Shown here: positions 8,296 through 17,312 of the stretch, one piece after another
Numbering within the stretch: the stretch's first letter is position 1
Layout: each line of letters begins with the position of its first letter
Origin: an uncultured Flavobacteriaceae bacterium
GTDB taxonomy: Bacteria; Bacteroidota; Bacteroidia; Flavobacteriales; Flavobacteriaceae
NCBI GenBank assembly: GCA_913062575.1
Contig: CAJXVT010000015.1
Coordinates: 1-47,848, forward strand
Direction: 5' to 3'
DNA length: 47,848 nucleotides
Notes under the pieces: model-generated
Database searches by the model: none
The model's input: the letters and a program-made list of their open reading frames with translations, nothing else
What the model was told of the DNA's origin: nothing
Position numbers and translations under genes: made by a program

Positions 8296-9507
8296 ATGAA
8301 AAATGGACTTATAACTTTAATGTTATTAATTATTACGGCTGCGGCTTTTTCTCAAACAGATATAAAAGGGAATATTACAGATGAAAGAAACGAGCCTTTA
8401 GAAGCGGCCTCAATTTATCTTAACAACACAACTTTAGGTACAGTTTCTGACGAAAAAGGAAATTTCTCTTTAAAAGTAAAGAAGGGAAATTATGATTTGG
8501 TGATTTCCTACATTGGTTATAAAACAAAATACATCAAAATAAACACGAATAAGAAAATTGATTTCTTAAACATTCAACTGATCTTAGATGACAATGTTCT
8601 TGATGAAGTTGTTCTTAAAAAAACCGATTATAATTTAAAATGGAAAAATAACTTATATACTTTTAAAAAATTATTCTTAGGAAGAACAATGCTTGCTTCG
8701 AAATGTAAAATACTAAACCCAAAAGTTTTGCATTTTAACTTTGATAAAAAAACAGCAACCTTATCTGCAGTAGCAGAAGAACCATTAAAAATTAAACACG
8801 ATGGTCTTGGCTACTTAATATCCTATGACTTGGTTAGCTTTTCTCTAAAAGGTAATAGTTTAAAATATGTTGGTTATACAAAGTTCGAAGATTTAAAAGG
8901 AGGAAAAAGCAAACAAAAACGCTGGAAAAAAAACAGATTAAAAGCATATAATGGTTCTGTTATGCATTTTGTAAGAAGCCTGCGTACTAAAAAACTTAAA
9001 AAAGAAGGGTTTGTAGTAAACCAATTTAGGCGTTTCATAAATAATGAAAAACCTTCAAAACTAAAAATAAGAGCTGCAAGAGAGCTAGTTAAAAAGCATC
9101 GTATAGTGGGTTCTAATAAAAAAACACTGAGCTCATCAAAAGAATTAGACGATGCCATTGCTTTTCTTCAAAGCTCTAAATTACTAAAATTCAAAGATTC
9201 TTTGTACAAGAAAAACGTCAGTTATAGAAATATGATTGCTAAATCTAAAGGTGAAATATTATTATACTTTTCAGATTTCTTAAATATTACTTACTTAAAT
9301 GAAGTTGAAGAAGTAAATTATCCTTCAAAGGATCATGAAAACCCATCTAATGGGCAAATATCTAACATAACTTTACTTGGAAAATATGCAGTATTAGATC
9401 CTTCAGGTGCAATTGTAAATCCTTTTAATGTATTTGTTGAAGGGTATTGGGGTTTTGAATCATTTGCAAATATGTTGCCTACAGATTATCAACCAATAAA
9501 AGATTAA
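8296..9507 (+). CDS. CarboxypepD_reg-like domain protein, tandem copy 2
   Basis: 403 residues, paralogous to the preceding gene along its whole length: signal peptide MKNGLITLMLLIITAAAFSQ, the same N-terminal beta-sandwich (IKGNITDERNEPLEAASIYL, LVISYIGYKT), the shared KQKRWKKNRLKAYNGS core and the same C-terminal pattern (EGYWGFESFANMLPTDYQ against EGYWAYEQFADTLPLNYQ). A TATATTTA box at 8274-8281 stands at the same distance from the ATG as in copy 1, so the duplication seems to have included the promoter. Three bases after its stop begins a relic of the glycosyltransferase tail. Function unknown. Confidence 0.8.
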   Translation: MKNGLITLMLLIITAAAFSQTDIKGNITDERNEPLEAASIYLNNTTLGTVSDEKGNFSLKVKKGNYDLVISYIGYKTKYIKINTNKKIDFLNIQLILDDNVLDEVVLKKTDYNLKWKNNLYTFKKLFLGRTMLASKCKILNPKVLHFNFDKKTATLSAVAEEPLKIKHDGLGYLISYDLVSFSLKGNSLKYVGYTKFEDLKGGKSKQKRWKKNRLKAYNGSVMHFVRSLRTKKLKKEGFVVNQFRRFINNEKPSKLKIRAARELVKKHRIVGSNKKTLSSSKELDDAIAFLQSSKLLKFKDSLYKKNVSYRNMIAKSKGEILLYFSDFLNITYLNEVEEVNYPSKDHENPSNGQISNITLLGKYAVLDPSGAIVNPFNVFVEGYWGFESFANMLPTDYQPIKD

Positions 9508-9510
9508 TTT

Positions 9511-9552
9511 TTATTCTTTTATTCAATCCATTTACTCATGTATTTGGTGCTT
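9511..9552 (-). pseudogene. Relic 3' end of the glycosyltransferase gene
   Basis: This 42-base stretch matches 10328-10369, the end of the intact glycosyltransferase gene, at 39 positions. The offset is 817 bases and the orientation is the same. On the minus strand it encodes STKYMSKWIE followed by TAA, against STKYMSKWIEEKNKTI in the intact gene. The two copies flank the broken beta-barrel gene as near-perfect direct repeats. No further similarity is obvious upstream of the relic, where an in-frame TGA occurs. Confidence 0.7.
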
Positions 9553-9669
9553 CTTATAACTCAATATTCATATTACTTTTCCAAAAGAAACGATAGTTCT
9601 TTCTAAGAAGCAACATGTATCTTTTAAATAATATTTTCGTATATTTAAGTGAGTTTAATACCTCTGGCT

Positions 9670-10226
9670 ATGAAAAAACTATTACTATTCGGGATTATTT
9701 TTATCTTTACATCTACTGTAATATATAGTCAAAAACGCTTTAATTTGTCTATTCATCATGATACTAAATTTCTTTTTATTGGAGATAACTTAGGAAATTC
9801 AGCAGGAACTTTAGATTTAATCGCTAAGATTGAAATTCCAATTAAAAATTTTTCAAATAGCTACATAATTGCATACCCTTCATTTGAATATGTTGACTTA
9901 CATAGCGGCTCATCAAGACGGTATGCAATTGGAAGTGGTTATATACAAAAAAATGTTTTTTTAAATAATTTGAATTTGGGGGCACTTCTAGATTATGGGT
10001 TTATTAATAGACTTGGAAATTCTACTGGTAGTTTTGGACTTAGCATAGAGGCTTTTCATTAAGTTATATTCATCAAATTATAGAGAGAAGTGATTTAGTA
10101 ATCTTATATAATGAAATCTACTACATAAGGCCTAGTAGTTTTGCGGGTTTCAAATTTCATTTTTAATTTTCAAAAGAACTAGGTTTCAGCTATTCATTAA
10201 CCCTAAAAATAGGAGATGTTTTCTAA
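9670..10226 (+). pseudogene. Broken outer-membrane beta-barrel gene (frameshift and nonsense codon)
   Basis: The start is ATG 9670 with signal peptide MKKLLLFGIIFIFTSTVIYS. The first frame ends at TAA 10060-10062 after GLSIEAFH. Moving to the -1 frame near 10048-10053 continues as GFSLSYIHQIIERSDLVIL and SSFAGFKFHF up to TAA 10164-10166. The same frame then reads SKELGFSYSLTLKIGDVF to TAA 10224-10226. Alternating hydrophobic strands and a terminal Phe are typical of outer-membrane barrels. A single-base loss (perhaps G from a GGG run) plus one nonsense mutation explains the pattern. The gene lies between two copies of the glycosyltransferase tail. Sequencing error could explain the frameshift but hardly both lesions. 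The unspecified ~185-residue barrel family was not identified. Confidence 0.65.
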
Positions 10227-10317
10227 TTGTTTCTCAACTTTTAGCGGAACTATAAATTGAAATTTTTAAAATAAAAACACTAGTATTTATCTATACTTTT
10301 GATTAGAATATGCTGCT

Positions 10318-11556
10318 TTAAATAGTCTTATTCTTCTCTTCAATCCATTTACTCATGTATTTCGTGCTTTGTAGAGATTGATGCAATAGCATACTGCCCA
10401 TGAAATTTTGAGTGCGATGTGCATTTAAATTTGATTGGATTTGGTTAACTTTTTGAAGAAAAGTTAAACTCAATTTTTCTTTATTGTATAATTGATTGAT
10501 AATTTCAATGCCATTTTGTTGAGATTGTTCCCAACTCTTTTTAGCAGAATACAATTCGATTGCTTTCTCTGTAAATTTATCAAAATCATCAGCAACAAAA
10601 CCATTCCAAGGAATATCACAATGCATTCCTTCTGCACCAATTGTTGTGGTAACACTTGGCGTTCCACATAGCATTGCTTCTGTTAATTTCCCTTTTATTC
10701 CTGCGCCAAATCGTATCGGAGCTAACATTATTTTTGCGTTAGAAACTACCTCAACTGCGTTTTCTGCAAACCCTTTCACTAAAAACCCTTCTTTCTTATT
10801 ATGTAATTCTAAAATTTGTTGCTTAGGATATGCTCCATAAATATGCAACTCTGCATTCGGGATTTCTTTCCTGATGTTGTTCCAAATATGCTTTTTCAAT
10901 TGTAAAACGGAATCAACATTTGGAGCGTGTAAAAAATTCCCTATGGTTACAAAATGATTTCGCTCTTCAAAAGGCTTCCAACTGTCTTTAGTCTTTTGAT
11001 TAATTTGTTTGAATAAAAAAGGAAAATGAAGCAATATGCTATTGTCTATTTTAAAAACCGTTTGCAATAAATTCATTTCGAAAGAGGAAATGATTAATGA
11101 AACATCACATCTTAAAATTGCAGCAATTTCTCTTTTAGCAATATCAGAAGTTAATAAATCATCTAATAAAAAAGGAATGCCTTTTTTTATAGCTTCTTGA
11201 CGTACTTTTCTAAGTGAATGTAAATCTTCAGTATCTAAAATTCTGATGGCATTTGGGCAATTTTCAACAATACGCCAACCAAATTGTTCTTCTATCATAA
11301 AGCGATCAAAAATCACAATCGACGGATTCAATTCCTCAACAAAAACATCAAATGTGGCTGAATTTAAGACTATAGAAACCTCATCAACCCCAATTGATTT
11401 TAAATCAAATGCATTAACTGTTTTCTGTGTTGTAGTTGCAAAAGTAACTTGATATTTTTCTTCTAAAAATAATTCTATCAGCTGTAACATCCTGCTTCCA
11501 GCAGCAGAAGAATTTGGCTCTACCCAAACAGCACCAATAATTAAGATTTTTTCCAT
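10318..11556 (-). CDS. Glycosyltransferase, GT-B fold (GT1/GT4-like)
   Basis: 412 residues. The N-terminal half starts MEKILIIGAVWVEPNSSAAG, a Rossmann-type acceptor domain. The C-terminal half has the donor-binding signature GAGIKGKLTEAMLCGTPSV (around 295-313) followed by TTIGAEGM, as in family 1/4 glycosyltransferases that use nucleotide-sugar donors. No signal peptide or membrane segment is seen, so it probably acts on the cytoplasmic side. The acceptor is unknown, and no polysaccharide cluster surrounds it. Its 3' end is duplicated at 9511-9552. It is transcribed divergently from lpdA. Confidence 0.8.
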   Translation of the reverse strand: MEKILIIGAVWVEPNSSAAGSRMLQLIELFLEEKYQVTFATTTQKTVNAFDLKSIGVDEVSIVLNSATFDVFVEELNPSIVIFDRFMIEEQFGWRIVENCPNAIRILDTEDLHSLRKVRQEAIKKGIPFLLDDLLTSDIAKREIAAILRCDVSLIISSFEMNLLQTVFKIDNSILLHFPFLFKQINQKTKDSWKPFEERNHFVTIGNFLHAPNVDSVLQLKKHIWNNIRKEIPNAELHIYGAYPKQQILELHNKKEGFLVKGFAENAVEVVSNAKIMLAPIRFGAGIKGKLTEAMLCGTPSVTTTIGAEGMHCDIPWNGFVADDFDKFTEKAIELYSAKKSWEQSQQNGIEIINQLYNKEKLSLTFLQKVNQIQSNLNAHRTQNFMGSMLLHQSLQSTKYMSKWIEEKNKTI

Positions 11557-11660
11557 TTGAAAATTTTCTAAAACTCATTGAAATTTACAACTACAAAAAA
11601 CGACAAAAAAACAACTTAAAACAATTCTTTATCAATAGGAGTTAAAATCTACAATTATTG

Positions 11661-11668
11661 TAAATTTG
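11661..11668 (+). promoter_or_regulatory. Bacteroidota -7 box for lpdA
   Basis: TAAATTTG, an exact TAnnTTTG match, lies 34 bases before the lpdA ATG at 11703 and predicts a leader of roughly 25-30 bases. Confidence 0.55.
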
Positions 11669-11702
11669 CAGCTGTTATTTGTAAAAACAAAATTCAATTA
11701 CA

Positions 11703-13103
11703 ATGAAATACGATATCATCGTTATTGGTTCTGGTCCCGGAGGATATATTGCTGCGATTAGAGCTTCTCAATTAGGTAAAAAAGTTGCAATTATTGAAAA
11801 ATATTCAACTTTAGGAGGAACATGTACAAACGTTGGATGTATTCCATCAAAAGCATTGTTAGATTCTTCGCATCATTATTACGATGCTGTCAACCACTTT
11901 GACACACATGGAATTACGATTGACGCTCCAAAAGTAGATTTTGAAAAAATGGTTGCCCGTAAAGCAAACATCGTAGAAACTACTACAGGCGGAATCAAAT
12001 ATTTAATGGATAAAAATAACGTTGACGTTTTTGAAGGATTAGGTTCTTTTATAGATGCTACGCACGTTAAGATTGCAAAAAATGACGGTTCTGAAGAAAC
12101 TATTGAAGGAACAAACATTATTATTGCTACAGGTTCTAAACCTTCTACTTTACCATTTATTAGCTTAGACAAAGAAAGAATCATTACTTCTACTGAGGCA
12201 TTAACATTAAAAGAAATACCTAAACATTTAATTGTTATTGGTGGTGGTGTTATTGGGTTAGAATTAGGTTCTGTTTATAAAAGATTAGGCGCAGATGTTA
12301 CTGTTGTAGAATACGCTCCTAAAATCACTCCAACTATGGACGCTGATGTTTCTAAAGAATTGCAAAAGGTTTTAAAGAAACAAGGAATCAAATTTGCTAC
12401 AAGTCATGGCGTAAATGCTGTTGAAAGAAATGGTAATGAAGTTATTGTAAAAGCGACAGATAAAAAAGGTAGAGCAATAGAATTTACTGGCGATTATTGT
12501 TTAGTTGCTGTTGGTCGTAAACCTTATACAGAAGGATTAGGTTTAGAAAATGCAGGTGTAAAATTAAATGAAAGAAATCAGGTTGAAATTAACAATCATT
12601 TACAAACAAACATTTCTAATATTTATGCTATTGGTGATGTTGTAGAAGGCGCAATGTTAGCACACAAGGCAGAAGAAGAAGGTGTTGTTGTTGCTGAATA
12701 TTTAGCTGGACAAAAACCTCATATTGATTATAATTTAATTCCTGGTGTTGTGTACACATGGCCAGAAGTTGCTGCAGTTGGTAAAACTGAAGATGAGCTT
12801 AAAAATGCAGGTGTAGATTATAAAGCAGGTAAATTTTCTATGAGAGCTTTAGGACGTTCTAGAGCAAGTGGAGATATTGATGGTTTTGTAAAAGTATTAG
12901 CAGATAAAGCTACTGATGAAATTTTAGGAGTACATATTGTTGGAGCTAGAGCTGCTGATTTAATTATGGAAGCTGCCGTTGCAATGGAATACAGAGCATC
13001 AGCAGAAGACCTAGCAAGAATTTGTCATGGTCACCCAACCTATTCAGAAGCAATTAAAGAAGCTGCAAAAGCTGCTTGGGATGGAAAACCATTAAATGCA
13101 TAA
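11703..13103 (+). CDS. lpdA: Dihydrolipoyl dehydrogenase (E3)
   Basis: FAD flavoprotein that reoxidises dihydrolipoamide in the 2-oxoacid dehydrogenase complexes and glycine cleavage, passing electrons to NAD. All hallmarks are present in 466 residues: the FAD-binding IIVIGSGPGGYIAAIRA at the N-terminus, the redox-active disulphide in GGTCTNVGCIPSK (around 39-51), the NAD-binding IVIGGGVIGLELGSVYKRLG (around 178-197), and the C-terminal HGHPTYSEAIKEAA with the His-Glu pair. It stands alone, with no E1/E2 genes adjacent, as is common for a shared E3. It has its own promoter box and is closed by a strong terminator 23 bases after the stop. Confidence 0.96.
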   Translation: MKYDIIVIGSGPGGYIAAIRASQLGKKVAIIEKYSTLGGTCTNVGCIPSKALLDSSHHYYDAVNHFDTHGITIDAPKVDFEKMVARKANIVETTTGGIKYLMDKNNVDVFEGLGSFIDATHVKIAKNDGSEETIEGTNIIIATGSKPSTLPFISLDKERIITSTEALTLKEIPKHLIVIGGGVIGLELGSVYKRLGADVTVVEYAPKITPTMDADVSKELQKVLKKQGIKFATSHGVNAVERNGNEVIVKATDKKGRAIEFTGDYCLVAVGRKPYTEGLGLENAGVKLNERNQVEINNHLQTNISNIYAIGDVVEGAMLAHKAEEEGVVVAEYLAGQKPHIDYNLIPGVVYTWPEVAAVGKTEDELKNAGVDYKAGKFSMRALGRSRASGDIDGFVKVLADKATDEILGVHIVGARAADLIMEAAVAMEYRASAEDLARICHGHPTYSEAIKEAAKAAWDGKPLNA

Positions 13104-13125
13104 AATTTACATTTTATAGATAAAT

Positions 13126-13157
13126 AAAAAAGCAACTCCGACGAGTTGCTTTTTTTT
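13126..13157 (+). terminator. Rho-independent terminator after lpdA
   Basis: GCAACTC (13132-13138) pairs with GAGTTGC (13143-13149) across a 4-base loop, extended by an A run on the left and followed by 8 T residues. The stem is perfect. Confidence 0.88.
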
Positions 13158-13173
13158 GTTTTCAAACTTTGCT

Positions 13174-13181
13174 GTACTTTT
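13174..13181 (+). promoter_or_regulatory. Probable -7 box giving a near-leaderless transcript
   Basis: TACTTTTA (TAnnTTTG with the last base changed) ends 5 bases before ATG 13187. It stands between the lpdA terminator and the next gene, so the message would start almost at the ATG. The in-frame TTG at 13169 lies upstream of this box and is therefore unlikely to be the start. Confidence 0.45.
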
Positions 13182-13186
13182 ACACT

Positions 13187-14401
13187 ATGAGGAAAAGAGT
13201 ATTTATTTTTTTGTGTTTCATTTCTGTTCTTTCTTTTTCTCAACAAAGAGACACTGCATATTTTAAAAACGGAATAGAAAATCCAAGTTTAGTTTCTACA
13301 CATCATTTCGGAATATTTTCCTCAAGAATTAATCAAAATTTTAAACTTAGAGCACCAAATAAAACAACTTTCATTTTCAGTTCTGAAAGCGGAAATTCAT
13401 TTCATCCTTTTGTAGAAGCTTACCTGCCTAAAGACTTATCAATAAGAGAAGATTTTTGCAACAAGATTTGGTATAATAGACATTTTGATTTTGTTGATCA
13501 AACTACTACTCCTGCAGAATACATGAACATTGTTATAGATGCTGTAATTAAAAGTTTTCGCCTACAAGTTTCTATTCCTATTAACAAAAATCATGAACTA
13601 GGCATATCGCTTCGCTCCTATTTAATTACCAAAGGGAAATTACCTTTTTCAATTTTTACTGGTGATGAATGGATCGAATGGTTTCATAGTAATATTGCTG
13701 GTGGCGAAGATCCTTTTGGAAGAAAATATTATGGCTTAAATCAAGTAAATTTTAAATATACTGATAGAAATGGGAAGGTTTTAGAATTACATAATGGTGA
13801 TTTTTTTTTAGGCGGAATAGAATTCAACCATCATTATTACCCTGAATTATTAATGAATAAAAAAAGAAATCTATTTGTCAATTTTGGCTCTCATATTGGT
13901 ATAAACACCTCAACATTTAATTCATCAATAGATGTTGGTTTTTCTGCTAATCTTGTTAAGCATTACAACCTAAAAAATCAAAATGAGTTCAACATTGCTA
14001 TTGGCGGAAGTATTCTTCGAAAAAATTTGATCAACTTTAGAGATGTGGTGGATGTAGGGAATAATAAATTTCTTGCTAGCCTAGAAAGTGAAATTGAATT
14101 TACCAAGTATACAGAAAAGAAGAACTATCATTCTTTTGGAATTCATTATCAGTTACAAACTAGATACAATCAGTATAAAGAAGATAGTTATTTTCACTTA
14201 AAAGGAAAATGGCAAGAAGTTCATTCTGGCTGGCATCATGGATTTACAACATTATACAAAGGTATTTCGGCTTGGACTTTCTTGTATACCTATGGTAGAC
14301 CAAATTATAAATTAACGTTGTATTTAAAAGAAGATTTTCAAGTAAATAACGCGCCAGATGCTCAAACCGGAATTAGCATTCAAATTCCGATTTCAAACTA
14401 A
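13187..14401 (+). CDS. Exported protein of unknown function, probably outer-membrane beta-barrel
   Basis: 404 residues with signal peptide MRKRVFIFLCFISVLSFSQQ. The mature part is rich in alternating aromatic/polar strands (for example NRNGK-type turns, HHGFTTLYKGISAWTFLYTY) and ends LTLYLKEDFQVNNAPDAQTG then ISIQIPISN, consistent with a membrane barrel, but I recognise no named family. It stands alone behind its own promoter. Its stop is only 2 bases from that of the convergent nagX-like gene, with no terminator between, so the two transcripts must overlap at their 3' ends. Confidence 0.7.
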   Translation: MRKRVFIFLCFISVLSFSQQRDTAYFKNGIENPSLVSTHHFGIFSSRINQNFKLRAPNKTTFIFSSESGNSFHPFVEAYLPKDLSIREDFCNKIWYNRHFDFVDQTTTPAEYMNIVIDAVIKSFRLQVSIPINKNHELGISLRSYLITKGKLPFSIFTGDEWIEWFHSNIAGGEDPFGRKYYGLNQVNFKYTDRNGKVLELHNGDFFLGGIEFNHHYYPELLMNKKRNLFVNFGSHIGINTSTFNSSIDVGFSANLVKHYNLKNQNEFNIAIGGSILRKNLINFRDVVDVGNNKFLASLESEIEFTKYTEKKNYHSFGIHYQLQTRYNQYKEDSYFHLKGKWQEVHSGWHHGFTTLYKGISAWTFLYTYGRPNYKLTLYLKEDFQVNNAPDAQTGISIQIPISN

Positions 14402-14403
14402 AG

Positions 14404-15492
14404 CTACACTTTGATAAATATTTTTTTCTTGTATAGAATAAATCCAACCAGCAAATAAAAACTTACAACAGCCAATGCATAGCATAATGATGCTAACTTA
14501 TCTGATGTGATAACATTTGTAAAGAATGTGCTATACAACCATCCATGTACAGTTGTTTCTCCCACTCTAGTCAAATAGAATGTTTTACTTATAAAACTTG
14601 AAGCAAAATATATTACAATAGCATTAGATCCCACATATTTAAAAATGGTACCAGTTATTATCTTTTTCACATCATTGATATAATACAAAGCACTTAAAAA
14701 CACAGTAGCCCAACCAGCCGTAACTAACACAAAACTACTAGACCAAATTGCCTTATTAAAAGGGAACCAGCTATTCCAAAGATATCCCAACCCAATCAAA
14801 ACTACTCCAAGCAAAAGCAATATCAATGTTTTCAAATAGTTTTGATATAAGATCACTTGACCGATTAAAACACCAATTAATGCAGTAGCAATTGACGGCA
14901 ATGTGCTTAATAATCCTTCTGGATCATAATCCGTTTTCCATGTATGGTTTTTAAGAACTGTTACATCTATATAATTTGCCCAATTATTAGGTGCTCTATC
15001 AAATGTAGGAAGCGCTCCATCTGGTAATGGGATAAAACCTAACCAAACCCAATAGGCTACTAAAATTATTACAACAATACCCAATAGCACTTTCCAATTA
15101 AAGTTAACACTAAGAATTGCTGTAAAAAAAAAGACAATACCAATTCGTTGTAAAACTCCTGGAAATCTTGCCGTAGAAACGTCTTTAATAAAAGGAAAAT
15201 AAGGTAAAAACAGGCTTAAAATTAAGCCTAACCCTATTAGTTTTAAACTCCGTATTCCAATTTTTTTATAGGTTTTAGAATTTGGTGTTTTATTTTTATA
15301 TGCAAAAGCAATTGAGGTTCCAACAATAAATAAAAAGAAAGGAAATATTAAATCTGTAGGTGTGTATCCATGCCAATTTGCATGCAATAATGGAGGATAC
15401 ACATGACTCCATGATCCAGGTGTATTTACCAAAATCATGGCAACAATAGTGATTCCTCTTAATACATCTATAGAGTAAACTCTAGTCTTCAT
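14404..15492 (-). CDS. nagX: NagX-like membrane acyltransferase (DUF5009 / HGSNAT-type)
   Basis: A 362-residue polytopic inner-membrane protein with about ten hydrophobic segments. The start MKTRVYSIDVLRGITIVAMI and the following HANWHGYTPTDLIFPFFLF are typical of the heparan-alpha-glucosaminide N-acetyltransferase-like family called NagX in bacterial GlcNAc loci. Its biochemical role in bacteria is not firmly settled; acetyl transfer to an amino sugar or a role in GlcNAc uptake have been suggested for the family. It begins 2 bases after the symporter stop, so the two are one operon, and it belongs with the GlcNAc genes to the right. The gene symbol is given by resemblance only. Confidence 0.82.
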   Translation of the reverse strand: MKTRVYSIDVLRGITIVAMILVNTPGSWSHVYPPLLHANWHGYTPTDLIFPFFLFIVGTSIAFAYKNKTPNSKTYKKIGIRSLKLIGLGLILSLFLPYFPFIKDVSTARFPGVLQRIGIVFFFTAILSVNFNWKVLLGIVVIILVAYWVWLGFIPLPDGALPTFDRAPNNWANYIDVTVLKNHTWKTDYDPEGLLSTLPSIATALIGVLIGQVILYQNYLKTLILLLLGVVLIGLGYLWNSWFPFNKAIWSSSFVLVTAGWATVFLSALYYINDVKKIITGTIFKYVGSNAIVIYFASSFISKTFYLTRVGETTVHGWLYSTFFTNVITSDKLASLCYALAVVSFYLLVGFILYKKKIFIKV

Positions 15493-15494
15493 TT

Positions 15495-17312
15495 TTATAG
15501 AGCTGTTGCTTTAATTTTCCCCCAAGTTCTGATTAACAAGTAACCTGATACAATTGCAGAGATCGTTGTGCTAATTGCCAAAGTCGTTTCTCCATAAATC
15601 CAATAACCTGTTGTAAACATGCAGCTATAGATTAAAACACAGCCTAAAAGCATTGCTAAAATTCCTGAAGGCACATTCCATCCTTCGTTTTTATTATGTA
15701 CTAATTCAACCCCGTCTTCATCTGCTTCTTTAATAATTTTTGTCCATCCAGGTCCACCAGGCTGTGTTCTTTCATAAAAACTATTTAGTACTTCTTTAGA
15801 TTCAGGTTTTGTCATTAAAGTTGCTGTTAACCAGATTATTGTAACCACTAAAACTACAAACGGAATTTCTGCCCATTCTGGGAAAACTCCAGTTTCAGCT
15901 GCAAAAAGATAACCTCCTAAAGACGTTGTTTTTATAGCAATTGATAAAATTCCTGAAGCAAACATTGCTGTGATTTCTGTCCAAGAATTAATTCTCCACC
16001 AAAACCACCTTAAAATAAAGATCAATCCAGTACCAGCTCCAAACAACAACATCATTTCAAAAACTTCCATTGCGTTTTGCATTAACAAGGCCAAACCTGC
16101 ACTTAACACCATCAACAAAACAGTAGATATTCTCCCTACTGCCACCAATTTTTTCTCTGATGCTTTTGGATTGACATGTTGTTTATAAAAATCAAATACA
16201 ATGTATGAAGAGCCCCAATTTAATTGTGTTGAAATTGTACTCATATATGCAGCAATTAAAGAAGCTAAAACGATTCCTAATAATCCACTTGGTAATTTTG
16301 TTAACATCGCAGAGTATGCCAAATCATGACCTAATTTATCTTGTGCAATATTTGGAAATGCTTCACTAATACTTGCTATATCCGGAAAAACGACTAGAGA
16401 TGCTAATGCAACAATAATCCACGGCCAAGGACGTAAGGCATAATGCATAATATTAAAAAAGAAGGTTGCTCCTATTGCATGATTTGCATCCTTTGCAGCT
16501 AACATACGCTGTGCAATATAACCACCACCACCTGGCTCAGCTCCTGGGTACCAAGAACTCCACCATTGTACTGCTAACGGAATAATTAATAAGGTAATGA
16601 TTCCCTTCGTATTATTAAAATCTGGTAATATTGATAATTTATCTACTACGTTTTCATTTGTCAATAAAGCATCTAACCCTCCAACTTCTGGTAAGTTCAC
16701 CAAATACACTGCTGCCCAAATGGCTCCACCCATGGCAACAAAAAATAAAATAAAATCTGTATATACTACTCCTTTAAAACCTCCTACCGCACTAAAAATC
16801 ACGGTAATCAATCCAGCACTCAATACCGTTTGCCATGGTTCTAAACCTAGCATAATACCTCCAATTTTTATCGCTGCTAAAGTTACTGCAGACATGGTAA
16901 TCACATTAAAAATAACACCTAAATATAATGCTCTAAATTTTCTTAAAAACTTAGCTGGCTTCCCTCCATAACGCAATTCATAAAACTCTAAATCTGTCTT
17001 TACATTCGATTTTCTCCATAATTTAGCATACACAAAAACTGTAAGCAATCCTGTAATTAAAAAGGCCCACCATACCCAGTTTCCAGAAACACCATCAGTT
17101 CTCACTATGTCTGTTACTAAATTGGGAGTGTCTGTAGAAAAAGTTGTTGCCACCATAGACAATCCTAACAACCACCATGGCATTGTTCTTCCTGAAAGAA
17201 AAAACTCAGTAGAATTTTTTCCTGACTTTTTAGAAACATATATTCCAATAAATAAGACTATTGAAAAAAATGAAATGATTAATGTATAATCTAGAGTACT
17301 AAGTGATACCAT
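15495..17312 (-). CDS. Sodium:solute symporter (SSS family), probable GlcNAc transporter
   Basis: 605 residues with about 13-15 membrane segments, starting MVSLSTLDYTLIISFFSIVL. Family features include SGRTMPWWLLGLSMVATTFS, the sodium-site region of the first transport helix, and AVGGFKGVVYTDFILFFVAM. It belongs to the solute:sodium symporters that import sugars in Bacteroidota. The substrate is inferred from context: the same operon holds a NagX-like gene, and a GH20 enzyme, NagB fusion and SusCD are close by, so N-acetylglucosamine is most likely. It is the first gene of a two-gene minus-strand operon. A single ACTGT element at 17398-17402 upstream weakly resembles those near susC. Confidence 0.88.
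   Translation of the reverse strand: MVSLSTLDYTLIISFFSIVLFIGIYVSKKSGKNSTEFFLSGRTMPWWLLGLSMVATTFSTDTPNLVTDIVRTDGVSGNWVWWAFLITGLLTVFVYAKLWRKSNVKTDLEFYELRYGGKPAKFLRKFRALYLGVIFNVITMSAVTLAAIKIGGIMLGLEPWQTVLSAGLITVIFSAVGGFKGVVYTDFILFFVAMGGAIWAAVYLVNLPEVGGLDALLTNENVVDKLSILPDFNNTKGIITLLIIPLAVQWWSSWYPGAEPGGGGYIAQRMLAAKDANHAIGATFFFNIMHYALRPWPWIIVALASLVVFPDIASISEAFPNIAQDKLGHDLAYSAMLTKLPSGLLGIVLASLIAAYMSTISTQLNWGSSYIVFDFYKQHVNPKASEKKLVAVGRISTVLLMVLSAGLALLMQNAMEVFEMMLLFGAGTGLIFILRWFWWRINSWTEITAMFASGILSIAIKTTSLGGYLFAAETGVFPEWAEIPFVVLVVTIIWLTATLMTKPESKEVLNSFYERTQPGGPGWTKIIKEADEDGVELVHNKNEGWNVPSGILAMLLGCVLIYSCMFTTGYWIYGETTLAISTTISAIVSGYLLIRTWGKIKATAL

Noticed and set aside
10039..10066. Programmed -1 frameshifting in the barrel gene
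   Set aside because: No slippery heptamer or downstream pseudoknot is evident, and a second lesion (TAA at 10164) points to gene decay.
14399..14406. Two-base gap between convergent stops as a sign of a truncated gene
   Set aside because: Both proteins have full-length, sensible C-termini; close convergent stops are common in compact genomes.
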